A stretch of DNA of 64,000 nucleotides from Rhopalosiphum padi (Eukaryota; Arthropoda; Insecta; Hemiptera; Aphididae). The position numbers and the translations under genes are program-made. The notes under the pieces are model-generated. The model was given only the letters and a program-made list of their open reading frames with translations, ran no database searches and was not told the DNA's origin. Every line of letters begins with the position of its first letter. Within the stretch, counting starts at the first letter, position 1. Shown here piece after piece: positions 38,603 through 50,070 of the stretch. Location: contig NC_083597.1 of assembly GCF_020882245.1 (NCBI RefSeq), positions 80,702,152-80,766,151 of the forward strand. Reading direction: 5' to 3'.

Positions 38603-39926
38603 ATGACGAGATTTGCCAGGGCTCGTGGGTCTAAATCATCTAATCAAAAAATACCGGAAGAAGCAACACCATGGTTGGAAATGAAAGAAAAGCCACAACA
38701 AACTGAAGACGACGACTCAATGACAACCGCGGTGGAGGTATCGGAAGACAATCGCAGTAGCAAGTACAACTCGTATTCGAACGTGGACAAATTTGATGGG
38801 TTTAGCGTGTTAAAAGAGGACGCAGTGAAACTGCGAGTAGAGAAATTCAAGTTAATAAAACAGGGTGTGCCCAGACATCAGCTGAAGGCTCAACTGATGC
38901 CGATGCGTCGACGCGCTGAAAAGAAACTCTCCAGGCTCAGACAAAAAGCATGTTTTCATTGCAGGCAACCTGGTCATATGCTGAATCAATGCCCAGAGTT
39001 AGGTACCAACACTGCACTTGGAGTGTGCTTCAAGTATGTTGCTTCTATGAGATATATGTAAAGAATATAGAAGAAAACTAATTGGTGACTGATGTTGACT
39101 TTGCCTCACTATTTCTATTCTAATATTTTTAGAACTATAGATATCTAAATTGTTTGCATTACTATCTAAGTTTAATGTTTTAGGTGTGGATCAACAGAAC
39201 ACAAATTAAGTGAATGTCGTAATGCAGGAAACAATAGTGAACTCGAATTTGCCAAATGTTTTATTTGCAAAGAAGAAGGACATCTATCACGCCAATGTCC
39301 TGATAACCCTATGGGGTTATATCCAAATGGAGGAGCTTGCCGGTAATTTATTTAAATAAAAATAAAAGAAACATTTTATTCTAAACAGAAAATATTTCCT
39401 CGTTTATAAAAATTTACCAACTTATTAATTTAACCAGATTTCAGCTACACAAATTAATTAATTTTGTTACAATAATGTGGGAATTATAATTTGGTACTGT
39501 TAAAAAAAAAAAAAAAAATATTTAAATAAACAGAAACTAAAATGTTTCCAGTCCCTTTGAAATAATTATTTAATTGACTAAGTTTGTATTAATTATTATA
39601 ATATCTTATTATATTTCTAAATAGCATAACTGTTCTTAATAATCTAATAAACTAAATACCCATGCTAATAAAATATCAATAATAGAAAATAAAGACATTT
39701 TTATTAATAAATATTTGTAAATTTTAGATCTTGTGGAGATGTTACTCATTTTGCCAAAGATTGTCCAGAAAAACAAAAGAGAAAAAGAGAAGAAGATTTA
39801 CCTACAGTTGGAATAATGGATAATCGAGCAATTGAAGATTTAGATGATGAAAGAACAAGTTCCAAAAAAAACAAACAATGGAATTTAAAACCATATAAAA
39901 AAAAAAAATTAGTCATAATGAAATAA
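38603..39926 (+). CDS. Zcchc9: ZCCHC9-like CCHC zinc-knuckle protein
   Basis: ZCCHC9 is a nucleolar protein with four CCHC knuckles that bind single-stranded RNA; a role in ribosome biogenesis or RNA-polymerase regulation is suggested in mammals. Three exons, 38603-39033, 39184-39342 and 39728-39926, join in frame into 262 aa (human 271). The knuckles are CFHCRQPGHMLNQC (residues 117-130), CFKCGSTEHKLSEC (142-155), CFICKEEGHLSRQC and CRSCGDVTHFAKDC. Each has the C-x2-C-x4-H-x4-C spacing. Between knuckles 3 and 4 the family motif NPMGLYPNGGACR is present. The N-terminus is charged (ATPWLEM, MPMRRRAEKKLSRLR) and the C-terminus is Lys-rich, fitting nucleolar targeting. The start is the first ATG in the open frame. 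Identification rests on knuckle number, spacing and length. Confidence 0.93.
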
Positions 39927-41881
39927 ACATATTTAAACATCATTCTATTAATAAACATTTAAAAAAAAAATTGAATTTTGCTTATTATTTTAGTATATTA
40001 TAAAAAAATGCAAATAAAATATTGTGTAGGTATTTATTCCTACAATATCATTGCACAGTGTTCAAGAAAGTCGATTAAATTTATCAACAATTACAATATA
40101 GCAAGTATTACTGATTGATAGACAATATTGCATTATAAGTTAATTTTACATAATAATATCCTGCAGGTACTATGCTATAATTTGTTATGTGATTTATTAT
40201 TTTACTTGTTATAAATATACATTTGTTGATTTAGACTTTAAACACTCTTTAAGAGGACGCCATACCCGCATGTGTTGTCTCTGTCTTACTAATGTACATA
40301 ATAACAAATTTTTGTTCAGCAGAATACATTTTGTGATGTTAGCTTTAATATTAGAGTAAATTTACCTATTATAAAATTTAAAGGTAAGAATATTATCTAG
40401 ACAATGACATGATTTTATTGATATTATCATTTTAAAGTTATGGTTCAATCCAAACATGTTTTTGATACCCACTCATTGGTCCATTATATTTTAATGAATC
40501 ATTAGTAAGATAAATTTTGGTAGATTATATGTTGATTGGGGTTGTCTTGTTTTTATAGATATATATTTAATGGTTAGCTTATTTATTATTATGTGTGTTT
40601 AGAAAACAATACATTATTTATAAAAATTGACAATTTATGTATATACACACTTCTAAGTTAAGCAATCCACGCAATTATTTAGTTTCCAAAATGTTATGAT
40701 TAATAGCGTAAAATTGTATATATATTAAAATAAACTAATGACAAACATCAGTAATTGGGAGTATCACAGGTTTATTCATTGGCAATAGTGCATTATGCAT
40801 ACTGGTGTAGCTTTCTACCATATTGGCCTTCCAAAATTAATACAAATTATATAATATAATACATAGTAAACCTTTTATAAAATATTAGACAATTAATGTC
40901 TATTATCATATGTGATTTAAAAGTAAGAATAATAAGTAATAACCTTGGGACTTGCTGGGAGACTTTTTTTTATATTTAATGGAGGCATAGTAACCCTTTC
41001 ACAGAAAATTGTTAAAAATTCAAATATTATTATTAATTAAATATGTACAATAGTACAAATAAAATATAATAGGTTTTAAAAAAAACAAACACCCCTCCTC
41101 AAAAATAAAAAAATGAATGTTACATGCAAAACTGCTTATACATATTTCATACATGTATTAGGTATCTGGTATATTATTAGTAAATATGCTTTTAATATTT
41201 TATTTTGATTGATTTATAAATTAAAGAGTGTGGTAGATTATATAATTATTTTATCGTTTTTGGATTTAATAAAATAAAATTCTATTTTAATTGCCTTTAC
41301 GGGCTTTACGGACTGCAGGTTGATGTTATTATAATAACTGCAGACCATTGTACGTCTTAACTTTGAGTACATAAAAACGTAACAATTATATTATAATTGT
41401 TGTAATAAACGCCAGCGAAGTTTATGGATTTAGTATTATATATATATATCAGATTTAACACCCAGCTGCCCCATCACCACTCACCCGCTACACAACCCCC
41501 AAAACACGCCACCCGTCACCTCCCCCGCATCAAACCAATCCACCCACACAAAAACGAGCACTTACACCATAGCAAATCCCCCCCACGGGACGGGGAGACT
41601 TTATTGATTCATTCCCCGTTTTGTGCGCAGCCCTCTCATTGCCTGGCAACCACCACCTGTAACGTGTCACCGCCACAGCCTTCGTCGTTGTCGTCGTCGC
41701 GCCGTCATCGTCTTCGTCGTCGTCCCCTTTCGTTTTCTGACCACACACAATCTTTCATTCGACCTCGCACACACTGTCCGACTTATATACGCTACACCGG
41801 TGGTAGTGCAGGTGATGATCTGCGGCTGACCGAAATCGTCCGTCGTCGAATCCTGCCAAAGTGCACGCCGGCATTCAAAAG
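39927..41881. other. Intergenic region ZCCHC9 to secreted-protein gene
   Basis: Contains the ZCCHC9 poly(A) signal (AATAAA, 39950-39955), a solo foldback arm (40250-40400) and then AT-rich sequence. From about 41460 composition changes abruptly to C-rich and CpG-containing, including CGTCGT runs at 41683-41725. This is probably the promoter and 5'UTR of the next gene. Confidence 0.7.
40250..40400. mobile_element. Solo arm of the foldback element seen at 10338-11599
   Basis: Begins AAGAGGACGCCATACCCGCA and continues with GCATGTGTTGTCTC and TTTAATATTAGAGTAAATT, matching the arms of the VPS13-intron element. No partner arm is found nearby. Confidence 0.7.
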
Positions 41882-44800
41882 ATGAGAGGGCGCGTCCCGT
41901 CCACGTTCGCCGTGCGCGTTTTTTACGTGATGGCGTACACCGCGGTGGCTGTGCTGGGCGTCCGGGGCACCGACGACAGTCTACGGTCCGCGCTGGAAGC
42001 CATTTCTGACAAATTAGGATCTACGTCCCCGCGGGTGGCGGCCGCAGTCTACTTGAACGCAGGTAGGTGTTGCTGCACGACGCGGCGATGAATTCGCGTA
42101 ATATGATAAAACCCCCTTAAAACGGAATTGCTAGGGACCGACTATAGGTAGTATACGACTTTTCTGTTATATAATATAAAGGATAAAATATGAGTTTTAA
42201 AGATATTTCCATATTATAGAAGGGGAGGAGACTCCGTTATAAGAAGGTTCATTATATAATATGTATTTATATTATTATATTACATAAGTGGGTTAGTGGC
42301 TACACAGAGATTGTATGCAGTGACCTTCGCCGCGACGGGTGGCTGTGGGGTTAATTCGAAGTTTAATGTATACAAGGTCTTCCTCCAAATTTGTTTGACA
42401 AAAATGGTGAGGATTAAGTTGATCTTACTGTGTGAATGTGTGACCCTCACACTATGAAAATCCCTTAAGTAGGTATATTATGTATAGATAATTGACAGTG
42501 TACGCCATAATATGATGGTTAGCGTTAATCTGAAGCTCCTAAAATATATTAAACTATTTAAACTTGGGGAGGGGCTACGAGGAACTTGTATATAATAATA
42601 TTGTCTACAGTCTATACATAAGTACATAGGTAATACACATACTGTTGTGTGTCGACGCGATCTCACTCCTTTCCTCACCTGAGAATAGATTAATAGATTG
42701 CATAGTTGAATTTTTTTTAATTGTAAAATGGATAAAGATAATAGGTACAACAGGTAATATCATTGTAGTGCTAAATTTTTTTTTTTAAGTCCTTTATAGG
42801 TAGTGTTAGGGAATGTTATAGTGTTACGCTTAAAAACAACTTCTCCATTACAATATGTTGTCTTAATCTGCCATATCAGCCTACATCAGATCATGATGTA
42901 TAAATATATATATATATTTACATATAAATTATAATACACACGTATAAACGACTTGTCTACAGCGCTGCTAACTGCTATGATAACTTGTACTCGACGTAGG
43001 TACCTATATTATATTATTTTATATATTATATCGATTTATATACTTGCCATTACTTGGTGGTTAAACATCGTCGATAATGTTTCACCTACTCTACCTATTG
43101 ATCCGTTCATCTTATATTCCCAACATAAAAGATAAGATTAATTTGAAGCAAATTTATAAATTAAGTTCGATGTAGAATACTGCAGTACAAATTTCCCGAG
43201 CAATTCAATCATCCAGTCCCGCCAAGTTTTCTTACCCACGTTTCACACGTGTGTGGTGTGTATAAATTATAGAAAAGTTTTATTTAAGCGTACAGTTCAC
43301 AAACATCACTAATCGATCAAGTACATGCAATATATGCATCCATCATTTAACTTATATTATGATGCACATATAGACAATACAAAGTTGCAGTTACATAATT
43401 AATAACCTTACGAATAAACTCGTCTATACATGTTTTGAACATTAAATGTTAATATGTTATCATACCTGTGTATAATATGTATTATGTGTATGTGTGTGTG
43501 TGAACATACATTTCACGATTAATCGAATAGGTATTCATTTAATTCAAGGTTATACTTTGATGAGTAGTATTAAACTAATTAAAATTAAATGCATTTCATT
43601 TTTTTAATAAAATAAAAACTATATACATACGTCCATATACTCGTTTTTAGCAAAATATACATACAACATACACACACATATATATATATATATATAATAT
43701 ATTAATATATGCCAATAATATTGCTTAAACGTATATACCTATTATTTATGTGTAACTACTAACTACAGTCACTATAAATATATCTATTCTACATACATAA
43801 ATTAAACTTCCAATTTCACATTCATGACCTCTTATATAGTATTATAAAAAGGTTAGGTTTAAGGAAATTAAAATTAAACTAAACTGAAAAATAGAAAGGT
43901 AAATAATCATCCAACTATTTCATAGTTCGTTGTTCAAAAATTACAATCACATATTTTTAGATACAAAATAAAAATTGCAAAAATCATATTAATATATTGT
44001 ACATAGATACTATACTGCAGTGGCTCAAATGCATAAGAACATTTTGTTAGTTGGAAGTAGACCAAATTAGCTATGTAGCTAAATTTATCTAAAATTTTTC
44101 GAAAAAATACGCCTTTAAACGCACATACTTTTAATAGTGATGTTCCAATAGTGCGGAACGTGTCGGAGGGTAACTTGGGCGTGAAGCCATAAACACACCC
44201 CGTGCGGTCGGGCTCTAGGTACCAGTTATTGAGCTATATATAAATATAAATATTTCTAATTTCTATAAAAGCTATTATAGACTCATATAAAATAATGACG
44301 CACCCCCTGCAACTTATAAGTCATTTGTTTGGCCCAGCACGCCACTGCACAGTACTAATGCATAGTGGCATAGATTATAAAATATATTTTTTAGATTTTT
44401 ACGTTATATACAATACAAATACATAAGTGTAATAGCTACCTATACATATATTATATTATTAATTAATGAATATATTTTTTAATATACTATAATAAAAAAA
44501 GTAAACCATTAGGTTAGGTTTGGAACATAATACACCTACAATTTTTTTTTTAATTTTAGATGACGGTCAACCAGAAGATATTGGCTACGGTTATCAAAAA
44601 AATTTAAGAAATTATGGAAATATATTTGAACAAGGAGTACGAGTACCAAGCAATAAGAATTACGAAGATGAAATAGCTGAAAAGTTTCTTTACTATTTAG
44701 CTAATGAAAGTCCTCAGTACAATCAAAAATCGTGGAGTAAAAAGTCGATATTTCGCGAAAGAGAAGGCTCCGACACGCCGGACAATTTACAACAATTGAA

Positions 44801-46392
44801 ATATGATAGATACGCGGCACCTTCTGCTTTTCGCGAACGGTACAAAACTAATCCCAACATAGTACAAGATTATAAAAACAATATGGATAACCAAGGTGAT
44901 TATTTGTACGCGTTAAATACACTTATAGACAAATACATAGAAGAAAATGTACAAGGCATGTCTGACGAAGAACTGGAGAGTTTTCTGAGAGCTCAAGAGG
45001 AAAAACGCAACATACCGGAAGAATATCAAAATGTTTACGATAATTATTATAAAAGGGCAAGCCCGATGAAAAGGCAGTATTTGTTTATCCCCAGGGATCA
45101 TACGAGAAGAAATAATAAGTATCGAAGTAAATGGGTAAAACCGAGATTAATGAAAAGGTCGAAGAAAAATGTCGCGTTAAATGAATCGCACACAGACCCA
45201 AAAGTGGCCGCTGAGCTTAATAATATTTTTCTGGGATCAGAATCAAACACAAACACCAACACCACAACAGATATAAATAATAGTGTTAATCAAACAGCAA
45301 AACCAGGAGTGGATGGTAGCAACTTAAAAATAGAATTGAAAAAAAAGTCCATCGATTGGAGTAATTATTTTGGATATGATCGAAAGTATGTTATTATTTT
45401 TCTAAATTATTATTTAACTATATTAATAAATATACTTATAAATGATAATAACGTGTTTATTTTATTAAATTTCAGGAAAAAATCGATCGAGAACATACCA
45501 TCCGAAGATACCATTTTAAATCAATATATTCGTACTTATGAGAAAGAAAATGAAGCAAATGAAGAGAACACTATCAATCTAAAAGATGAAAAATTAATGT
45601 GGTTGGAAGATACGCTAATTAACAACGCACTGAAATACACAGGAGCTAATCAAGGAACCAATGATCCGGAAGAAATAAACAACGTCAAAAATCAAGTACT
45701 TGCAAATTTGAATCAAGCATACTATATTGAAAAACTTAGAAATGAAAATAACGAGATGCAAGGCAAGTAACATCAAATTATTTGGTAAATATACCAAATC
45801 ATAAGTCAATTAATTAAAATTGTACATAATATAATATAATACACATGATTTTTTTATTTTAGAAAAACAATATGAAAAAGCAGATTTAGTTATACCTGCA
45901 GAAAATAATAGTCAACCTATGAATTCTATATTGGATATAGCAGAGTCAAACAAAGAAGGTAACATATTGTACAACTGAGTTTAATGTAAATATAAAACAA
46001 ATAATCCAACATAAATATTTTTGTTAGCTGATCGTAATGAATGTACTCAACTTCAACAAATAACTCAGAACTGTTTAGAATTGGGAGGGTCAGCTGGAGA
46101 CTTAATGTTGCCCGTATGCTCGCTTTACCGTGTTTGTAGTATTTGTGTAAGTAAAATGTAGCAACAAAAAATTATGTTATAGATTTACAGTAATAATAAA
46201 ATTGTTTATAAATGTTAGGAATCGGAACAATCAGAATGTGAAGATAAATTTATACAAGGATCTCACGAACTGTGCAGCAAAGCTCCATTGTGTAGATATT
46301 TTTCACGTCGTATATTACAACTTATGCAAGAACAACCACTACAAATACAATGTCATAAGTGCATGGTTAATTTTTTACAGAACGAAGATTAA
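41882..46392 (+). CDS. Secreted dibasic-rich protein with ten-cysteine C-terminus (candidate prohormone), family not recognised
   Basis: Six exons join in frame into 560 aa: 41882-42062, 44560-45385, 45476-45762, 45863-45958, 46028-46146, 46219-46392. Exon 1 encodes a signal peptide (hydrophobic core about residues 9-26, then GVRG). Residues 61-460 are acidic, Asn-rich and probably disordered. A basic block at 225-262 has four dibasic sites: KR at 225-226 and 231-232, RR at 243-244, KR at 259-260. They bracket QYLFIPRDHT and NNKYRSKWVKPRLM; neither ends in an amidation Gly. Residues 464-560 hold ten cysteines (469, 479, 494, 500, 503, 510, 522, 528, 548, 551), including CLELGG, PVCSLYRVCSIC and LCRYFSRRI. 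Intron 3 has a GC donor (AG/GCAAGT); the nearby GT does not keep the frame. The first intron is 2.5 kb. A secretory-granule role is inference. I do not recognise the family. Confidence 0.85.
44018..44347. mobile_element. Possible hAT-like element in first intron of the secreted-protein gene
   Basis: The left end CAGTGGC and right end GCCACTG form a 7-bp inverted repeat. Just inside them, CAAATG and CATTTG are also inverted. No convincing 8-bp duplication. The interior has a GC-rich patch at about 44150-44220 that stands out from the AT-rich intron. Confidence 0.45.
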
Positions 46393-46574
46393 TAGATGAA
46401 TCTTTAATTTGATCATAACATTAATTTAAAAAAGTGGGACGTTATGCCTATAATAACATAATATAATTATATATATATATATGTATACCTAAGCTTAAAT
46501 CACATTCATTTAGATGGTGCTAATCTGTCTCAGAGTTACCAACTTTGTTTTCGCTGCTATATGCAAGTTAAAAT

Positions 46575-46580
46575 AATAAA
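46575..46580 (+). promoter_or_regulatory. Poly(A) signal for the secreted-protein gene
   Basis: AATAAA lies 183 nt after the stop codon at 46390-46392. Confidence 0.55.
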
Positions 46581-46872
46581 TAAGTAGTTTATTCAATACA
46601 TCTGTCTTTAATAAATATTACAAAATATTCATAATACATATATATATATATTATAATAATAACATAAACTAGTTATTTGATGATTGTCATCAGTATTGTT
46701 ATAATCCTAATAAACTTAAGATGGCTTAATCATATATTTAAATGTTTTTTTAACAATATTTATATATAAATATGAATAGAAACAAATGTATACCAGGATA
46801 TATTCCTAAAATATAATTAAAATATGAAAAACAACCTTAATATAACAAAATATTATGATTAAAATAATACTG

Positions 46873-46878
46873 TTTATT
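46873..46878 (-). promoter_or_regulatory. Poly(A) signal for the TNF-like gene
   Basis: AATAAA on the minus strand, about 100 nt beyond the stop codon of the convergent TNF-like gene. Confidence 0.6.
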
Positions 46879-46978
46879 AAAAAAAAAAAAATGTAGTAAT
46901 AGAAATATAAATCAAATTATATATTAAAAATTATGAAAGTAGTGGTATTTTGATCACAGTATTACAGAGACGAAATTA

Positions 46979-48502
46979 TTACAATAGCTTAGTAAAGCCA
47001 AGGTAAGTGTGAGAAGCTTTACGGTTAAGGTTTATACCAGAAGACATTTCCCTAAGTCTAATTAAAATTGATTCTCCAGGTTTAAAATACTCTACAATAG
47101 ATGTGAAACATGAGATTTCTGTTCCAGAGACACCCACTGCACTACATACAGACAATGTTTCATTTAAAGCAGCTGTTACTTTTGTGATAGAAAAACTGTT
47201 CCTCTTAGTAGATGACAAATAATAAACCTAATAATAAATAAAACTTATTAAGTACAGAACTAATTCACATTATGTTATTATAAACAGTTTAATTCCTGTC
47301 TTTTTAAAATATATCATGATTGTTTATTTTTGAAAAATGCTAATATTGGGCATTTAGACATGATAAAAAAAGGGTGCAACAGTAAAATTTGGAATCTCAG
47401 TTTTATACATATTGAATACATGCAATAATAATTGCTTTAAATACTTCTCTATTGTGGTAATATAGATGAAAATAGATATTGTGAAAATTATTTGATCATC
47501 ACAAGCATTGTTTTTTAAAACAATTTTAGAAAAACTTTTGAGGAAACAAAATAATTTTAATAATAGTTTAATTAATACAATATCTTAATTTTTACCACAT
47601 AACCAAAACTCTTAAAGTAAATAAAGGTTTTTACTACGCTATACTCATGTATAAGACAAAGACAATTTATTTGAATATTGCACTCTTTTAAGGAAAATGT
47701 ATCAGTAAGAAAATATATTACCTGTATGTTAACTAAATAAAGTCCTTGGTCAACTATTTCTAACAAAGTTCTTCTTGAAGTTAATTTTATGGGAGAATAC
47801 GAGTCAACTGGTAAACTTTTATTTGACAAAATCCACGGCCCTAAGATACCTGTTCATAAAATGATAGTCAATAATTGAAATGAAATTTTAATCTTGCTAA
47901 ATACTACGTTTACACTAGAATAGGTAGTCAATCAAGTTTATTAAATCAGTTAACACTTAAGGCAATTATTGACTTAATACATGAAACTATACTAAACTGA
48001 TAAAATAACATTAATGTATAATTTTGTTCAATTTGCAATACATTTTTGTAGTTTAGGTGTAAACGTAGTAAATTACAGAATTACAAATTTATAATGAATG
48101 CTAATGTACAAACTACCATTTTGTTCAAAATCTATATTTGGTTGAGCCAAGTAGAACAAGGACATACTTTGAACTAGAAGCAAGAAAATTAAATAATAAA
48201 TATCAAAACAATAATTATATTTGTATAAAAAATATAAAATTACATTTTGTAGACTTGGTCGATCTGGTATGTCTAATATTTAAATTTTTCATTTTGGAAA
48301 AGTCAAAATAAATTTCATCTATATCACCTTCAGTTAAGTCAGTCTTTGAAGATGTTTTTAGTATGCATAACCTCTCGTTTGAAAGCATAGTTTTCAAATC
48401 GTGAACAACATGATAAATATATATGACTAAGGATAGCACCAATAAATTAACAAATATCACAATTATATCTTTTTTCTTCAAATAATAGTTATTATTATTC
48501 AT
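46979..48502 (-). CDS. TNF-superfamily type II membrane ligand (Eiger-like)
   Basis: Four exons join in frame into 230 aa: 48244-48502, 48117-48173, 47722-47849, 46979-47227. There is a short basic cytosolic tail (MNNNNYYLKKKD), one membrane segment at about residues 13-31 (IIVIFVNLLVLSLVIYIY), then a stalk with an R-x-x-R furin-type site, RHTR, at 77-80. About 145 residues of TNF-homology domain follow. Family marks are LGPW, a GLYLVNIQVYYL strand, a Cys pair at 176 and 188 with the sequence CSAVGVSGTEISC, EYFKPGESILIRL and the terminal SHTYLGFTKLL. An N-glycosylation site NET is at 170-172. In Drosophila the sole TNF, Eiger, signals through Wengen and Grindelwald to JNK for cell death and immunity. 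The assignment to Eiger itself is inference; the TNF fold is well supported. It is tail to tail with the secreted-protein gene. Confidence 0.88.
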
Positions 48503-49212
48503 TTTAATTCTGTTTATCTGTAAAATCTTAATTTAAAAATTAGGACAACAGGAATATAAAATGCTGTAATGTAAATTTAAGATGAAATTACCTCGATAAG
48601 AAAAACAATCCACTAAATGTTAGTTTAAGTTAGCCCTGAAGACTGTAATTTCACAACGGAATTTTAATTATTAGTCGAATTAATTATTGAATATTGATGT
48701 ATTACAATATGTTGTACGACATTAGGTATGTATCGATATTTTGTATCATAAATTCGCACGTAATGAATAAAATTTGAAGTTAACATATAATAATTGAATA
48801 GTTAAAATTAAATGTATAAATAATAAAAAAAACAATTTACATCGTAAAAATAACAATATTAACAATAGACAATGGTACTAAACTAATACTTAATGGTATT
48901 TTAGAATATAGAACAATAGTTATTGTTAAATTAAATTTATTATAAATAGCTAATTTCAATATTTTATCATTAGAATATATATTATCATAACAACATAATC
49001 AGTATGGTGATTTTCGCGCCATTTGTATTAACTACCTGTAATCAAGGTGTGTCGTATATTTATCACATAATATATATATATTTTTTTTATGTATATATCA
49101 TGTAATATGTATAAATCCACCACGCCAAAAATAAAATTAATTTTATCGGTCATTGGGACGGGACATGGCCAAATGGCAGTAACGCCAGTAACAATAACGG
49201 TTACTAAACAAA

Positions 49213-49712
49213 CAGTGGCGTCATTTGGGGGGGGGGGGGCAACTTGGGCATTTGCTCTAGTCTAACATTTACATCAACCTTAAGTCGGTACATTTAAAAA
49301 TTATATGAAGTCTTATTTTTAACTACTGTTATATACTCTTTCGGTTAAGGCCAAAAGGTATATATATGTTGTAAAAGAGTTCGTTCACTTACGGGTTGTA
49401 TTCAAAACACTACACAAAATCTGTTTAACTTTAAGAAAATATTTTATTAATTATTTTATTATAAGAATATTTTAACAACACAGTATTATACGAATCGGCT
49501 ACTTATTCACGACTAACTCTTGCTTATTCTACGTTCTTGTCTTGGCGACGCAGTCGCTTACAAAAAAAATACACATATTGCTTACACTACTATATTATTG
49601 TATAATATGCTTACTAATCTAAAGTGTGTGTGCAAGGGTTCTTAACACTACTAAGGGTCATTGTTATAAATCATAAAATTTGAGTTAAATAAAAACTGAA
49701 ATGACGCCACTG
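49213..49712. mobile_element. hAT-type MITE with perfect 14-bp ends
   Basis: CAGTGGCGTCATTT at the left is the exact reverse complement of AAATGACGCCACTG at the right. The flanking octamers TAAACAAA (49205-49212) and TAAATAAA (49713-49720) agree at 7 of 8 positions. A G-run of about 13 lies just inside the left end. No transposase ORF. Confidence 0.85.
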
Positions 49713-49964
49713 TAAATAAATAACAATATTGTACACCTTTCGGTATTCGGGTTTATCAGGTAGTCTACGTTTAAGTTGCACTAATAACTGTCTATACTCT
49801 ATACTCAGTCCTCAAAGTATAATGTACCAATCGGCGATCAGTTTCTGTCCGGCAACACGCACCTCCCCCATAACGACATAATATAGTAACCGGTAGAAGA
49901 TGAAAAAACTAAAAAGTGCGCAGAACTGGTGTATTCTACTTAGACAGAGTAAAGTTGTACTTTA

Positions 49965-50070
49965 ACACAGATATATAATATGTATACCTATTAAATATTG
50001 ATATAGATATATAGTTTATTATCTATATCTGTGTACTATAATCACGATTAAAGATATAAAAATATATCTA
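49965..50070. repeat. Two adjacent decayed hairpins
   Basis: ACACAGATATA (49965-49975) pairs exactly with 50024-50034. Right after it, CACGATTAAAGATATA (from 50043) pairs imperfectly with TATATCTAATAGTG. The second arm repeats the XRCC1-upstream hairpin arm CACGATTAAAGAT. Confidence 0.6.

Noticed and set aside
40985..41003. Second piggyBac-like end (TAACCCTTTCACAG)
   Set aside because: Only about 13 bases match and there is no TTAA or partner end.
41424..41885. 153-codon open frame that ends overlapping the secreted-protein start codon
   Set aside because: Its start is in AT-rich, probably upstream sequence, and its composition is low-complexity Pro/His/Ser from a C-rich stretch. The signal-peptide frame starting at 41882 joins cleanly to exon 2, so this is most likely leader or promoter DNA.
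45763..45770. Ending exon 3 at the stop codon TAA (45768) or using the GT at 45767
   Set aside because: Ending there would drop the Cys-rich exons that splice on in frame; the GT donor leaves the wrong phase for the exon at 45863.
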